Positions 25,012-33,525 are shown, numbered from the stretch's first letter. The stretch is DNA of 44,495 bases from Anaerolinea sp. (GCA_013824865.1 PNON01000017.1:1-44495), one strand, 5' to 3'. The notes: generated by a model not told the origin, from the sequence alone. Made by a program: numbers and translations.

Positions 25012-26775
25012 TCACATCGCTTCTGGGGCTGTGATGCCCAGGATAGCCAAACTATTGGAGATGGTTTGTTTAGCAGCTGCCACCAGCCGCAGTCGATTGC
25101 TGCGCATGGGTTCTTCTGCTTTCATAACCGGACATTGATTATAAAAGTCATTGAACGCTTGCGCAAGCCTAAAAGCATAGCTTGAAATCACCAGCGGCTT
25201 CAATTCTTCAGCGGCTTTAATTACTTCATTTGGAAAACGGGAGATCATGTCAATCAGGTTGATCTCTGAGGATTCCAGTGTTACCTGTTCGCCTTTTGTG
25301 GAAGGGATCATGTTTTTGTTCTTGCGTAGGATGCTGTTGGCACGTACGTGCGCATATTGAATATACGGCGCGGCCTGCCCATCATAATTAAGCGCGGATT
25401 CCCAGTCGAAGGTGACCACTTTGGTGTTCTCGCGATCCAGCATGGAATACTTGATGGCACCCAACGCCACCGCTTCTCCGATCTGGTGCATCTCCTCTGT
25501 TGAGAGGTCTGCATTTTTTTTCCGAACGACCGCTACTGCACGTTCCACCGCTTCCTTGAGCAAATCTTCAAGCAGCACCACCGTGCCATCCCGGGAAGAC
25601 ATCGTCAGGTTGCCAGGCAGATTGACAATCTCATACGCCAGGTGCTGGCAGCGGTTCGCCCAGGAATTCCCAGTAAGTTCCAGTGTCTTAAACACCTGCT
25701 GAAAGTAAAGTGACTGACGCACATCCACCACGTAGATGGACTTTGCTAGATTGTAATCATTGAACTTGCGGATGGCCAGCGGCAGGTCGGTGGTGGCATA
25801 AAGCGAAGTGCCATCCGAACGCAATACCACCAGTACCCGGTATTTCTCTTTCTTTTCTCCCGCCAGTTTGTCAATATCCACAAAAACCGCTTCATTCGGC
25901 CGGCCATCCACAGCGATGCCGCGCTGGATGAAATCCGCGATCAATTGTTTGCCATCGTCCTCTTCTTCACTGGGGAAGTAATATTTATCGAAGCGCGCAC
26001 CCAGACGTAGGAACATCGCGTCAAAACCATCCAGCGACCATTGCCGTGTCAGCTGCCAGAGGGCGATCACTTCTGGGTCGCGCGCATCCCAGCGGGCAAA
26101 CAAGGCTTTGATTTCTGCTTCCGCAGTCGGGTCGGTACGCGCCAGGTTGTCCGCTTCGGTATACAGGTCACCCAGCCAGCGGATGGAATTTTGGGGCGGT
26201 TTCTCGCCATTGTGCCGTTTCAGGTAGTTCCACATCCATTTGACCACATGTGAGCCAATATCCCCCATGTAATTGGCGCGGATCACATCGTAACCGGCAA
26301 AATCCAACATATTGCAGATGACCGAGCCGAGAATGACATTGCGCAAGTGACCCACATGAAAAGTTTTGTGGGTATTGAGTTGAGCGTATTCCACCATCAC
26401 TTTTTCCACGCGGTCAGAACCCCGGCCAAAATCCACACCTTTTCCCAGCACCTCGGCTACCACCCGCCTGGCAAATTCCGCTGGTTTAAAATACAGGTTC
26501 AGGTACCCACGCACCGCTTCCACGCGTTCGAAGCCGCACTCAAAACCAATCCGTTCTGCCACGGCATGAGCCATCTCCTGCGCGCGCTGCGGCACATTGA
26601 CCTTCTGTTCATTTCGCTGGATTTCCTGCGAAGCTGCCTGGAAAAAGGAAGTGGAAAGCCCCCACTGCCCGGCAAAAGGGGTGGGAGACCACTGCATCTT
26701 GATAACTGGAAGGTCTATCTCAGTAAAATAACCTTCGATGATGGCTTCTATTTTATTTAGCTCGGGCTGGAACAT
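25012..26775 (-). CDS. argS: Arginyl-tRNA synthetase
   Basis: A 587-residue class I synthetase charging tRNA-Arg. An N-terminal additional domain (~1-110) precedes the catalytic core with HIGH-type FHVGHLRN; DIGSHVVKWMW, SDGTSLYATTDLPLAI and YVVDVRQSLYFQQVF follow; TMSSRDG is the KMSKS-equivalent in a variant form. The C-terminal DALR-type anticodon domain (YIQYAHVRANSILRK, SSYAFRLAQAFNDFYNQCPV, RLRLVAAAKQTI) is complete. Confidence 0.96.
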   Translation of the reverse strand: MFQPELNKIEAIIEGYFTEIDLPVIKMQWSPTPFAGQWGLSTSFFQAASQEIQRNEQKVNVPQRAQEMAHAVAERIGFECGFERVEAVRGYLNLYFKPAEFARRVVAEVLGKGVDFGRGSDRVEKVMVEYAQLNTHKTFHVGHLRNVILGSVICNMLDFAGYDVIRANYMGDIGSHVVKWMWNYLKRHNGEKPPQNSIRWLGDLYTEADNLARTDPTAEAEIKALFARWDARDPEVIALWQLTRQWSLDGFDAMFLRLGARFDKYYFPSEEEDDGKQLIADFIQRGIAVDGRPNEAVFVDIDKLAGEKKEKYRVLVVLRSDGTSLYATTDLPLAIRKFNDYNLAKSIYVVDVRQSLYFQQVFKTLELTGNSWANRCQHLAYEIVNLPGNLTMSSRDGTVVLLEDLLKEAVERAVAVVRKKNADLSTEEMHQIGEAVALGAIKYSMLDRENTKVVTFDWESALNYDGQAAPYIQYAHVRANSILRKNKNMIPSTKGEQVTLESSEINLIDMISRFPNEVIKAAEELKPLVISSYAFRLAQAFNDFYNQCPVMKAEEPMRSNRLRLVAAAKQTISNSLAILGITAPEAM

Positions 26776-26823
26776 ACGGTTTCACCTGTGGATTTGAGGT
26801 AATTATATCACCCGCCATGCAGC

Positions 26824-26849
26824 AAAAAGCGGAAGCTGATCGCTTCCGC
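26824..26849 (-). terminator. Rho-independent terminator of rpsT
   Basis: GCGGAAGC and GCTTCCGC, exact eight-base arms with a five-base loop, followed on the minus strand by TTTTTGC. It lies 21 bases after the rpsT stop. Confidence 0.85.
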
Positions 26850-26870
26850 CTGGTATGGGTGTGACTGTAT

Positions 26871-27137
26871 TTACTTCGCCAGAGCAGCCAGGTGTTTCAT
26901 CAGGCGGCTCTTGCGGCGGGCGGCGTTATTCTTGTGAATAACACCTTTCGCGACAGCTTTGTCGAGCGCACTGATGGCTGTAGCGGTGGTGGTCTGAGCA
27001 TCTTCCACGACACCATCAGCCACGGCTTTGCGGGCAGCAGTAATAAGGGTGCGGGCACTACCACGGTAGACACGATTCGCCACACGTTTCTTTTCGTTCT
27101 GTTTGTTGCGTTTGATTGCTGATTTAATATTAGCCAA
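26871..27137 (-). CDS. rpsT: 30S ribosomal protein S20
   Basis: An 88-residue basic helical 16S rRNA-binding protein. ANIKSAIKRNKQNEKKRVAN is the family N-terminus and NNAARRKSRLMKHLA the C-terminal signature. The start codon is TTG, with GGAGGACGAAA before it. E. coli rpsT also begins with UUG and is autoregulated at translation, so the rare start may have regulatory meaning here too. It has its own promoter and terminator. Confidence 0.96.
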   Translation of the reverse strand: MANIKSAIKRNKQNEKKRVANRVYRGSARTLITAARKAVADGVVEDAQTTTATAISALDKAVAKGVIHKNNAARRKSRLMKHLAALAK

Positions 27138-27176
27138 TTTCGTCCTCCAAAAATCCGATCACAATAACGACGGGTA

Positions 27177-27205
27177 ATAATACTCCAGGATGGTGATTTT
27201 GTCTA
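27177..27205 (-). promoter_or_regulatory. Promoter of rpsT
   Basis: TAGACA (27200-27205), 17 bases, TATTAT (27177-27182) on the minus strand; each differs from consensus by one base. Confidence 0.7.
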
Positions 27206-27206
27206 G

Positions 27207-27232
27207 GAATTGGGCGAAGGAATTGGGCGAAG
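27207..27232. repeat. Tandem 13-bp duplication
   Basis: GAATTGGGCGAAG occurs twice without a gap, followed by ~60 bases of AT-rich near-repeats of the AGTTGATTAGTT kind. Noncoding in appearance. Confidence 0.7.
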
Positions 27233-27293
27233 ATAAGTTATCAGTGAATTAGTTGATTAGTTAATTGGTCGATAAGTTGATAAGTTCATGTAG

Positions 27294-27342
27294 GTTGGAT
27301 AGAGCCGGTTCCCGAGCTTGTCGAGGGACAGCGAAATCCAAC
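27294..27342. repeat. Intergenic element with GTTGGAT/ATCCAAC ends and a GAGCTTGTCGAGGGA core
   Basis: Seven-base inverted ends enclose a core of the kind found scattered through intergenic DNA of many environmental genomes (its translations read HPELVEG or PSTSSG). The rest of 27138-27488 holds no gene I can support. Dispersal within this genome cannot be judged from one copy. Confidence 0.45.
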
Positions 27343-27488
27343 GTCCTTATTCTCGGGTTTCTGAAAAAACCCCTCAATCCGACCCACGGCTCAACCAATC
27401 GACACCATTGCCGCTCTTAGTTTGCGCCGGTGTTTCCGTTTGCGCGTTCCCTGACGGCCAGATATACAATAAATTTTCTTCTTGATCC

Positions 27489-29909
27489 CTACCCTATTCT
27501 GTCCTGAAGCTGGTAGCCCAGCAGGCGCAGCGCATTCATCACAACCAGGATTGTACTCCCTTCATGCGCCACCACCGCCCAACTGAGTTTAACCAATCCG
27601 AGTACGGAAGTGATGATCAGCACGACAATCATGCCTAATGAGATAGCCAGATTTTGTTGAATAATTGCCCGGCTGGCCCGGCTTAAACCTACCGCGAATG
27701 GCAGCCTGCCCAGGTCATCAGCCATGAGGGCTACATCCGCTGTTTCGAGAGCCACGGCTGTTCCTGCGCCTCCCATGGCAATCCCAACCGTAGCAGCTGC
27801 AAGCGCTGGCGCATCGTTCACGCCATCTCCAATCATGGCCACTGCCCCATACTCATTTTGCAAACGCTGAATGGTACCCAGCTTATCTTCTGGCAGCAAC
27901 TCTGCTTCTATGTCAGTGATCCCAATCTCCTGTGCAATCTGCTGTGCAACCTTCTGGTTATCGCCGGTGAGCATAATTAAGTGCTTCACGCCCAGGTTTC
28001 GCAGCTGGGAAAGAATGGCAGCAACACGCAGCCGGGGAACATCGGATAACCCCAGGACTCCGAGGAATGTACCATTCCGGCTGACCGTCATTGTTGTCCT
28101 GCCTGCGTTTTCCAGGCTTGTCACAGATTGACGCACGGTTTCATCCAGCTTTTTCCCATCCCTGCCTTCAAATAGCTTAAGCGTGCCAATCCATACCGGC
28201 TGACCTTCCACCAGGCTGCGTACGCCACGACCAGGAAAATTCTCCAGGCCATTCGCTACAGGTAGTGCCAGGTTTCGTTCTCTTGCAGCCTGAACGATGG
28301 CCAGTGCCAGCGGATGGTTGGACTGCTGTTCCACTGCCGCTGCCAACCGCAGTACATCATCAGGTTGTGAACCATTAAAGGGTACAACATCGGTTACCTG
28401 AAATTTACCCTGTGTGAGTGTTCCAGTTTTATCGAAAGCCATCGCATTCAGCCGTCCCAGATTTTCCAGGTGGACTCCCCCTTTAATCAAAACGCCATTC
28501 CGTGCTGCCTGTGCAATCCCTGCGAGCACAGCCGCTGGAGTACCAATGGCCAGTGCACACGGGGAAGCCGTGACCAGCAGCAGCATCGCTCGGTAAAAAC
28601 TCTCGGAGAATGACATCCAGCCTGCCAATGGAGGAACAACTGCAACGAGCACTACCAAAACTAATACCACCGGGACAAAACGTGCGGTAAACCGATCGGT
28701 AAATTGCTGGGTCGTGCTTTGCTGTCCTTGCGCTTCTGCCACCATTTTCATAACCCGGCTCAAAGTATTATCTTTCGCAAGTCGAGAGATTTCCACCTCC
28801 AGCGCCGCTTCCTGATTGATCGTGCCCGTAAACACTTCATCGCCGACAATCTTATGAACGGGAACGGATTCTCCAGTGATGGGGCTTTGATCAACCGCAC
28901 TCTCACCCTGGGAGATTACACCATCCACCGGGATCCGGTCGCCCGGTCTGATCATTACCATATCACCAATGGAAAGCTGATCAACTGATTCTTCGACAAT
29001 TTGGTCGCCGCGCCGGACATGGGCTGTCTTGGGCATCAATTCTCCCAGTGCATTGATCGCGTTACGAGCCCGGTCGAGGGCGTATTGCTCACCGGCATGC
29101 CCTAATCCAAAAAGAAAGAGCAGGAAAGCGCCTTCAGCCCATGCTCCCAGGAAAGCCGCCCCCAATGCCGCTGCCAACATGAGCACATCCGTGTCAAACT
29201 TACCCCTTATCAATGCAGGTATGGCGTGATTTGCGATATCATATGCGCTGGCGCTATACGAAAGCAGGAAAAGAATGAGCGCGACGCTCGCCGGTAGGCC
29301 CAAGAATTGCTCACCCGCCCAACCCATAAGGAGAAAAAAGCCCCCAACCGCGATTAAGGTCAGAGCCCATCGTTCCTGTAGCCAGTGAGGCAGGAAGGTC
29401 GGTGCGCTACCATGGTCATGCTCTTGCTCATGCGCGCCTACTTTCTCTTCGACCATTGCCCGAGTTAATGGCCGCGCACCAAAACGGAGCATGGTGCGTT
29501 GGATTTTTTCAAGGGAAAGGATTTTTGTATCGTAAGCGACAATTGTCAGCTCTGAAGCATAATTCACACTGGCATGCAGCATCCCGTCTAGGTTTTCTAG
29601 TTCATTGGCGATCATAGTTGCCGAATCAGCGCTATCGAGTCCACTAAAGGGAATATGCTCATGGCGGTAACCATTGCGAAGTTCCGACCCGGCCTCCTCA
29701 GCGATCCGTTTGATAGCAGCTAATGAAATCAGGTTTGGATTATAGTGAATACATAAATCCATGGGGTCATGTTCCAAATGCAGGTGTGTTTGGAGAATCC
29801 CCTTATGGCTTTGGAGGAGGGCTTGCAACCGGTCAATGCAATGATCGCATGTCTCCTGATTTTCTGGCAGCAGCAAGGGTAGTGAGATTTCCACTATTTT
29901 TTCAATCAT
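27489..29909 (-). CDS. P1B-type heavy-metal ATPase (SPC/HEGST, P1B-4-like)
   Basis: An 806-residue metal-exporting pump. Residues ~1-80 resemble a metal-binding domain with a CDHC pair at 21-24; ~80-155 look like a second, Cys-free copy; a His/Glu-rich stretch HEQEHDHG follows. Core: TGES dephosphorylation loop, SPCALAIGTP in membrane segment 4 (residues ~449-458), phosphorylation DKTGTLTQG (~493), GDGVNDAPAL, and HEGST in the last membrane segment. SPC plus HEG(S)T defines P1B-4 pumps, linked to Co, Fe(II) or Zn. AAGGA precedes the chosen ATG. An ArsR repressor gene lies upstream on the same strand. Confidence 0.93.
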   Translation of the reverse strand: MIEKIVEISLPLLLPENQETCDHCIDRLQALLQSHKGILQTHLHLEHDPMDLCIHYNPNLISLAAIKRIAEEAGSELRNGYRHEHIPFSGLDSADSATMIANELENLDGMLHASVNYASELTIVAYDTKILSLEKIQRTMLRFGARPLTRAMVEEKVGAHEQEHDHGSAPTFLPHWLQERWALTLIAVGGFFLLMGWAGEQFLGLPASVALILFLLSYSASAYDIANHAIPALIRGKFDTDVLMLAAALGAAFLGAWAEGAFLLFLFGLGHAGEQYALDRARNAINALGELMPKTAHVRRGDQIVEESVDQLSIGDMVMIRPGDRIPVDGVISQGESAVDQSPITGESVPVHKIVGDEVFTGTINQEAALEVEISRLAKDNTLSRVMKMVAEAQGQQSTTQQFTDRFTARFVPVVLVLVVLVAVVPPLAGWMSFSESFYRAMLLLVTASPCALAIGTPAAVLAGIAQAARNGVLIKGGVHLENLGRLNAMAFDKTGTLTQGKFQVTDVVPFNGSQPDDVLRLAAAVEQQSNHPLALAIVQAARERNLALPVANGLENFPGRGVRSLVEGQPVWIGTLKLFEGRDGKKLDETVRQSVTSLENAGRTTMTVSRNGTFLGVLGLSDVPRLRVAAILSQLRNLGVKHLIMLTGDNQKVAQQIAQEIGITDIEAELLPEDKLGTIQRLQNEYGAVAMIGDGVNDAPALAAATVGIAMGGAGTAVALETADVALMADDLGRLPFAVGLSRASRAIIQQNLAISLGMIVVLIITSVLGLVKLSWAVVAHEGSTILVVMNALRLLGYQLQDRIG

Positions 29910-29952
29910 TAATATGTCCTTATAAAATATCTCAACCAAAAGTGATTAATGC

Positions 29953-29973
29953 CAGACCGTAAAAAGCGGTCTG
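29953..29973 (-). other. Hairpin between the arsR unit and the ATPase gene
   Basis: CAGACCG and CGGTCTG around a seven-base A/T-rich loop, 44 bases before the ATPase ATG. No U tract; it may tune read-through or translation. Confidence 0.4.
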
Positions 29974-29994
29974 TGAGTCGTTCATTTTCTTGAT

Positions 29995-30090
29995 CTATAG
30001 AAAATGGATACCAACCCATAAAGGTATCATGAGAAGTAGCAGAATAAAAATTCGTGGGTACGTAATGCGGGGTTTATTCGTGATGCACAT
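29995..30090 (-). CDS. Possible 31-residue membrane peptide overlapping arsR
   Basis: An ATG inside the 3' end of arsR opens a 31-codon frame: a basic head (ITNKPRITYPR) and one hydrophobic segment (IFILLLLMIPLWVGIHFL) ending the protein. It overlaps arsR by 17 bases and sits between repressor and pump. The charge-then-membrane pattern is that of a real small membrane protein, but there is no clear ribosome site and chance cannot be excluded. Confidence 0.35.
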   Translation of the reverse strand: MCITNKPRITYPRIFILLLLMIPLWVGIHFL

Positions 30091-30382
30091 GATCCAGCCC
30101 GCGTTGAAACAACTCGAAGATATGTTCATCATCCAAGGAGATAAAAACCTGCCTGCCTTGCTTCCTTGAGCGCACGACGCGCTTATCCCGTAATCCCCTG
30201 AGTTGGTGCGAGATGGCAGATTTGCTGAGACCGATGGCTCGGACAAGGTCACCCACATTGACCTCCCCCGTAACCAGGGCTGATAGGATGCGCACGCGAG
30301 TGGGATCACTTAAAGATTCGAACAGGCTTGCTATTTGTTCAGCTGTTTGTTCATCCACACTTGAAATTTCGGATTTATCCAT
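30074..30382 (-). CDS. ArsR/SmtB-family metal-responsive repressor
   Basis: A 102-residue winged-helix protein: SLSDPTRVRILSAL, recognition helix GLSKSAISHQLRGLRDKRVV, wing SRKQGRQVFISL, then the dimer helix. That helix carries Asp85, His87, His98 and His101, exactly the DxH-x10-HxxH spacing of the alpha-5 Zn/Co site of CzrA/SmtB; the alpha-3 Cys site is absent. Metal binding should release it from its own promoter and switch on the downstream pump. Confidence 0.92.
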   Translation of the reverse strand: MDKSEISSVDEQTAEQIASLFESLSDPTRVRILSALVTGEVNVGDLVRAIGLSKSAISHQLRGLRDKRVVRSRKQGRQVFISLDDEHIFELFQRGLDHVHHE

Positions 30383-30418
30383 AGTTGTATCCTTATTGTT
30401 GTATTGTTGCTCAACTAT
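30381..30418. promoter_or_regulatory. Candidate operator at the arsR start
   Basis: ATAGTTG and CAACTAT, exact seven-base arms, flank a stretch with repeated TTGTTG/CAACAA. The site overlaps the ArsR start codon and lies just downstream of TATAAA on the minus strand. Confidence 0.35.
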
Positions 30419-30524
30419 AGCTTATTTTATAATGTAATGGGGCTGAAGTCAAGGGGTTTGAACTATCTTTATATAATTTCCCCCTGCTTTCTATTGGTAA
30501 GTAATGTTTTGAATGAGGGTTTTT

Positions 30525-30562
30525 CTTTACCATATCTTTAGAAATGCTTTACCTACCCTTTA
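30525..30562. promoter_or_regulatory. Four CTTTA repeats at exact 11-bp period before the PepSY-like gene
   Basis: CTTTA begins at 30525, 30536, 30547 and 30558. A -10-like TACACT starts at 30574, 11 bases after the last repeat ends, and TATAAG lies at 30585. Same-face direct repeats are how OmpR/PhoB-family regulators bind, and such a regulator is encoded at 31519. Confidence 0.72.
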
Positions 30563-30624
30563 TCGTTGATGGGTACACTTGGTCTATAAGTTTACTAATC
30601 AATATCTGATAGGAGAAAATACAG

Positions 30625-31410
30625 ATGAATAAAGGAATAATAATTACTTTGGTAGTTATCGTTGGAATCGTGTTAAGCGCCCTGATCTTTGGAACAGGAT
30701 TGTTCGTTGGCCGTTCAATTTTAGGCTCCGCTGGTTTTGGACCTTTCACAACAAACCTGTCTCCTTCATTATGGGATGGTGAAAGCCAAAATTACAGCCA
30801 ACGCGGTTTTTCAATGATGAATGGTGGCTTTAATATGATGGGCGGGTATCGTTCCAATGCCATAGCAAATATCCAACCCCTGACTTTAGATCAGGCAAAA
30901 CGAGCTGTAGAAGGTTATTTAAATGGATGGAACAATCCTGACCTGGAGCTTAAAGAGATTATGATCTTTGATAACCACGCCTACGCCCGCATTACCGAGA
31001 AAAGCACCGGAATCGGTGCGATGGAACTACTGGTTGATCCTGCAAGCCTGTCAGTTTACCCTGAATATGGCCCAAACATGATGTGGAATCTGAAGTACGG
31101 TCATATGGGCAGCTTTGGCGGAATGATGGGCAGACGTAATGGCATGATGGGTAATTTTTTCAATAATTCCGCTGTCAATTCTACAACCATGACTGTGAGC
31201 CCTGAACAAGCTCTGATTAATGCCCAGCAGTATCTGGATCAACAGTTTCCGGGTTACAAGACTGCAGAAGATGCAGATCCATTCTATGGCTACTACACCT
31301 TGGACATTCTGAAAGATGGCAACCCAACCGGGATGTTGAGCGTTAATGGTTATAGCGGACAGGTATTTCTACACACCTGGCATGGAACCTTCGTTGAGAT
31401 GTGGGAATAA
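30625..31410 (+). CDS. Met-rich membrane-anchored PepSY-like protein
   Basis: A 261-residue protein with an uncleaved N-terminal membrane segment (IIITLVVIVGIVLSALIFGTG) and an outer part holding two PepSY-like units, around 80-150 (LDQAKRAVEGYLNGW) and 190-255 (SPEQALINAQQYLDQQFPG, GYYTLDILKDGNPTGMLSVN). Met-rich stretches lie between (SMMNGGFNMMGGY; GHMGSFGGMMGRRNGMMG), suited to binding soft metals such as Cu(I) or Ag(I). GGAGAAAATACAG precedes the ATG. A terminator follows, then a two-component system. Exact function unknown. Confidence 0.75.
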   Translation: MNKGIIITLVVIVGIVLSALIFGTGLFVGRSILGSAGFGPFTTNLSPSLWDGESQNYSQRGFSMMNGGFNMMGGYRSNAIANIQPLTLDQAKRAVEGYLNGWNNPDLELKEIMIFDNHAYARITEKSTGIGAMELLVDPASLSVYPEYGPNMMWNLKYGHMGSFGGMMGRRNGMMGNFFNNSAVNSTTMTVSPEQALINAQQYLDQQFPGYKTAEDADPFYGYYTLDILKDGNPTGMLSVNGYSGQVFLHTWHGTFVEMWE

Positions 31411-31434
31411 TAACGCTTCAATTCCTTCTTTTCG

Positions 31435-31466
31435 GGGATCGGTCTTACCACCGGTCCCTGTTTTTA
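31435..31466 (+). terminator. Terminator of the PepSY-like gene
   Basis: GGGATCGGT and ACCGGTCCC pair (one G-T) around six bases, followed by TGTTTTTA, so the regulator downstream is transcribed at least partly separately. Confidence 0.7.
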
Positions 31467-31518
31467 TGTAAAATATATCTAGGATCCATATTGTAGGATC
31501 AGTAGGAAGGAATTGAAT

Positions 31519-32202
31519 GTGGCTGCCGCAAAAATACTCTTGATAGATGACGAACCCTCTATCCACAACGTTGTAACTGCGTATCTAAAAGCAGAAGGAT
31601 ATGAGTACATGTCCGCCAAAGATGGCCCGGGTGGATTGACTGCTGCCAGAACTTTCAAACCAGACCTGATCATCCTGGACGTGATGCTGCCTGGAATGGA
31701 CGGGATTGAAGTGCTGACCAACCTGCGTCGCGAGTCTAATGTATATGTGATCATGCTCACTGCGCGTTCCGAGGAAACCGACAAGATCGTCGGACTTTCC
31801 GTTGGAGCAGATGATTATCTTACCAAGCCTTTCAGCCCACGCGAATTGATCGCCCGAGTCAAGGCAGCCTTGCGGCGAATTCAAAGCCCAACCAATGCCT
31901 CTGATACGACCTCCGCGCTGATTTTTTCTCATATTCGGATTGATCCATCTGCACGACGGGTATGGGTGGAGGAACGGTTGATCGACCTTACAGCGATTGA
32001 ATTCGATCTTCTGGTTGCTCTTGCTCAGCATCACGGCATGGTATTAAACCGGGAACAACTTCTTGAAAAAGCCTGGGGCTATCATTATTTTGGTGACACG
32101 CGAGTTGTTGATGTTCATATTGGTCATGTAAGGCAAAAATTGGGGGAAGATCGTTTTATCGAGACAATACGCGGTGTTGGTTATCGTTTTGAAGATAAAT
32201 AG
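31519..32202 (+). CDS. OmpR/PhoB-family response regulator
   Basis: A 227-residue regulator. Receiver: ILLIDDEPSIHNVV, phosphoacceptor Asp in LIILDVMLPG, MLTARSEETD, and Lys in YLTKPFSPREL. Winged helix: LTAIEFDLLVALAQHHGMVL, LLEKAWGYHYFGDTRVVDVH, IRGVGYRFED. The GTG at 31519 is preserved by AAGGA seven bases upstream; an ATG two bases earlier is out of frame, and an in-frame TTG is less well placed. The histidine kinase follows after eight bases. It is the best candidate to bind the CTTTA arrays. Confidence 0.93.
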   Translation: MAAAKILLIDDEPSIHNVVTAYLKAEGYEYMSAKDGPGGLTAARTFKPDLIILDVMLPGMDGIEVLTNLRRESNVYVIMLTARSEETDKIVGLSVGADDYLTKPFSPRELIARVKAALRRIQSPTNASDTTSALIFSHIRIDPSARRVWVEERLIDLTAIEFDLLVALAQHHGMVLNREQLLEKAWGYHYFGDTRVVDVHIGHVRQKLGEDRFIETIRGVGYRFEDK

Positions 32203-32210
32203 GTGACGGT

Positions 32211-33392
32211 ATGATTAGTTTTATTCGCACCCATCTGGCTTGGAAAGTATTTTTTTCCTATGTGGTGGTTGTTCTGGTAGGTATCATTGTCCTTGCAAGT
32301 GCAACCAGCTTATCAGTACCGGCAGCTTTTGACCGGCATATGGCTGGAATGAGTGCCATGATGTATGGTAATAACATGACCCTTGCGCCAGTTCCCAGTG
32401 CAGGTATGGAAGGCACTTTGCCTTTGGAAATGGAGCTTTATAGCAATTACCAATCTTCTGTGACCGAGGCGCTTTCCCTCGCAGCAGCAGCGGCTCTGAT
32501 CGCAGCAGTGATTGCCAGTTTCTTGATCAGCCGGCAGGTAGTTGGACCTGTTCAACGAATGATGCTAATGAGCCGCCGGATTGCAAAGGGTGAATACGAG
32601 GAAAGGCTTAAAGTATCCGGCAATTTGCAAGACAATCAACTGGATGAATTGGATCAATTGGGACTTACCTTCAACCAGATGGCGGATAAACTTGAAAAGA
32701 CTGAACTTATGCGACTTCAGTTAATGGGCGATGTAACCCACGAGTTGCGCACCCCGCTGGCAGCGATCAAAGGATATATGGAAGGACTGATGGACGGAGT
32801 CCTTCCAGGCACGCCGGAAACATACCAGCAAGTCCATTCAGAGGCTGACCGTTTGCAGCGATTGGTTAATGATTTGCAGGAACTCAGCCGGGTGGAGGCA
32901 GGGGCTTACCAGATAAAGTTAGAATCGCTCTCTCCCGCTGATCTCATCGAAACTGTAGTGAAGCACCTCAATCGCCAGTTTGAAGAAAAGGGGATCCAGC
33001 TTAAAGTATTATTAGATCAGGATCTACCGAATGTATTCGCTGACAGAGACCGTATACTGCAGGTTCTGACCAACCTGATCGGAAATGCGCTGCAATACAG
33101 CTCTTCAGGCGGAAAAGTAGTTGTAGCAGGAACACGAGTAAAGTCCGAAATCCTTATCTCCATCGCTGATATGGGTATCGGCATTTCACCGGATCACTTG
33201 TCATTGATTTTCAGTCGCTTCTACCGAACTGATAAGTCCCGAGCTCGCGCGAGTGGGGGAAGTGGGATCGGATTGACTATTGCTCAAGCGCTGGTCAACG
33301 CGCACCACGGACGCATCTGGGTAGAAAGCCCTGGCGAGGGAAAAGGTAGTACTTTCACCTTTACTTTGCCAGTAGTGAATATCAATCAATAA
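32211..33392 (+). CDS. Sensor histidine kinase with Met-rich outer loop
   Basis: A 393-residue kinase. Membrane segments ~10-32 and ~86-106 enclose a ~50-residue loop with seven methionines (HMAGMSAMMYGNNM and two more). Then HAMP (~107-160), the phosphoacceptor GDVTHELRTPLAA with His177, N box (NLIGNALQYSSSGG), G1 (DMGIGIS), F box (FSRFYRTDKSRA) and G2 (GSGIGLTIAQALV). The methionine loop and the Met-rich neighbour suggest sensing of Cu or Ag, by inference. Confidence 0.92.
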   Translation: MISFIRTHLAWKVFFSYVVVVLVGIIVLASATSLSVPAAFDRHMAGMSAMMYGNNMTLAPVPSAGMEGTLPLEMELYSNYQSSVTEALSLAAAAALIAAVIASFLISRQVVGPVQRMMLMSRRIAKGEYEERLKVSGNLQDNQLDELDQLGLTFNQMADKLEKTELMRLQLMGDVTHELRTPLAAIKGYMEGLMDGVLPGTPETYQQVHSEADRLQRLVNDLQELSRVEAGAYQIKLESLSPADLIETVVKHLNRQFEEKGIQLKVLLDQDLPNVFADRDRILQVLTNLIGNALQYSSSGGKVVVAGTRVKSEILISIADMGIGISPDHLSLIFSRFYRTDKSRARASGGSGIGLTIAQALVNAHHGRIWVESPGEGKGSTFTFTLPVVNINQ

Positions 33393-33407
33393 TGTTGCTC
33401 TGATTAT

Positions 33408-33445
33408 CTTTATCAAAACTTTACAATAGCTTTATGGATGCTTCA
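33408..33445. promoter_or_regulatory. Second set of four 11-bp-phased repeats before the SHOCT genes
   Basis: CTTTA begins at 33408, 33419 and 33430 and CTTCA at 33441, the same period and number as the array at 30525. A -10-like TATCCT starts at 33457, 16 bases after the last repeat begins, exactly as TACACT does in the first array. Confidence 0.7.
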
Positions 33446-33525
33446 CCCTCATCGTTTATCCTTATCAGTGAAAAGTAACAACACATTTGAACCATGGATT
33501 TGAATCCAGAAAAGGATGGAGTAAT

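Noticed and set aside
23963-25138. 391-codon plus-strand frame
   Set aside because: Lies antisense to the cPG-synthetase-like gene, which has family motifs and a ribosome site; the antisense translation has no recognisable domain.
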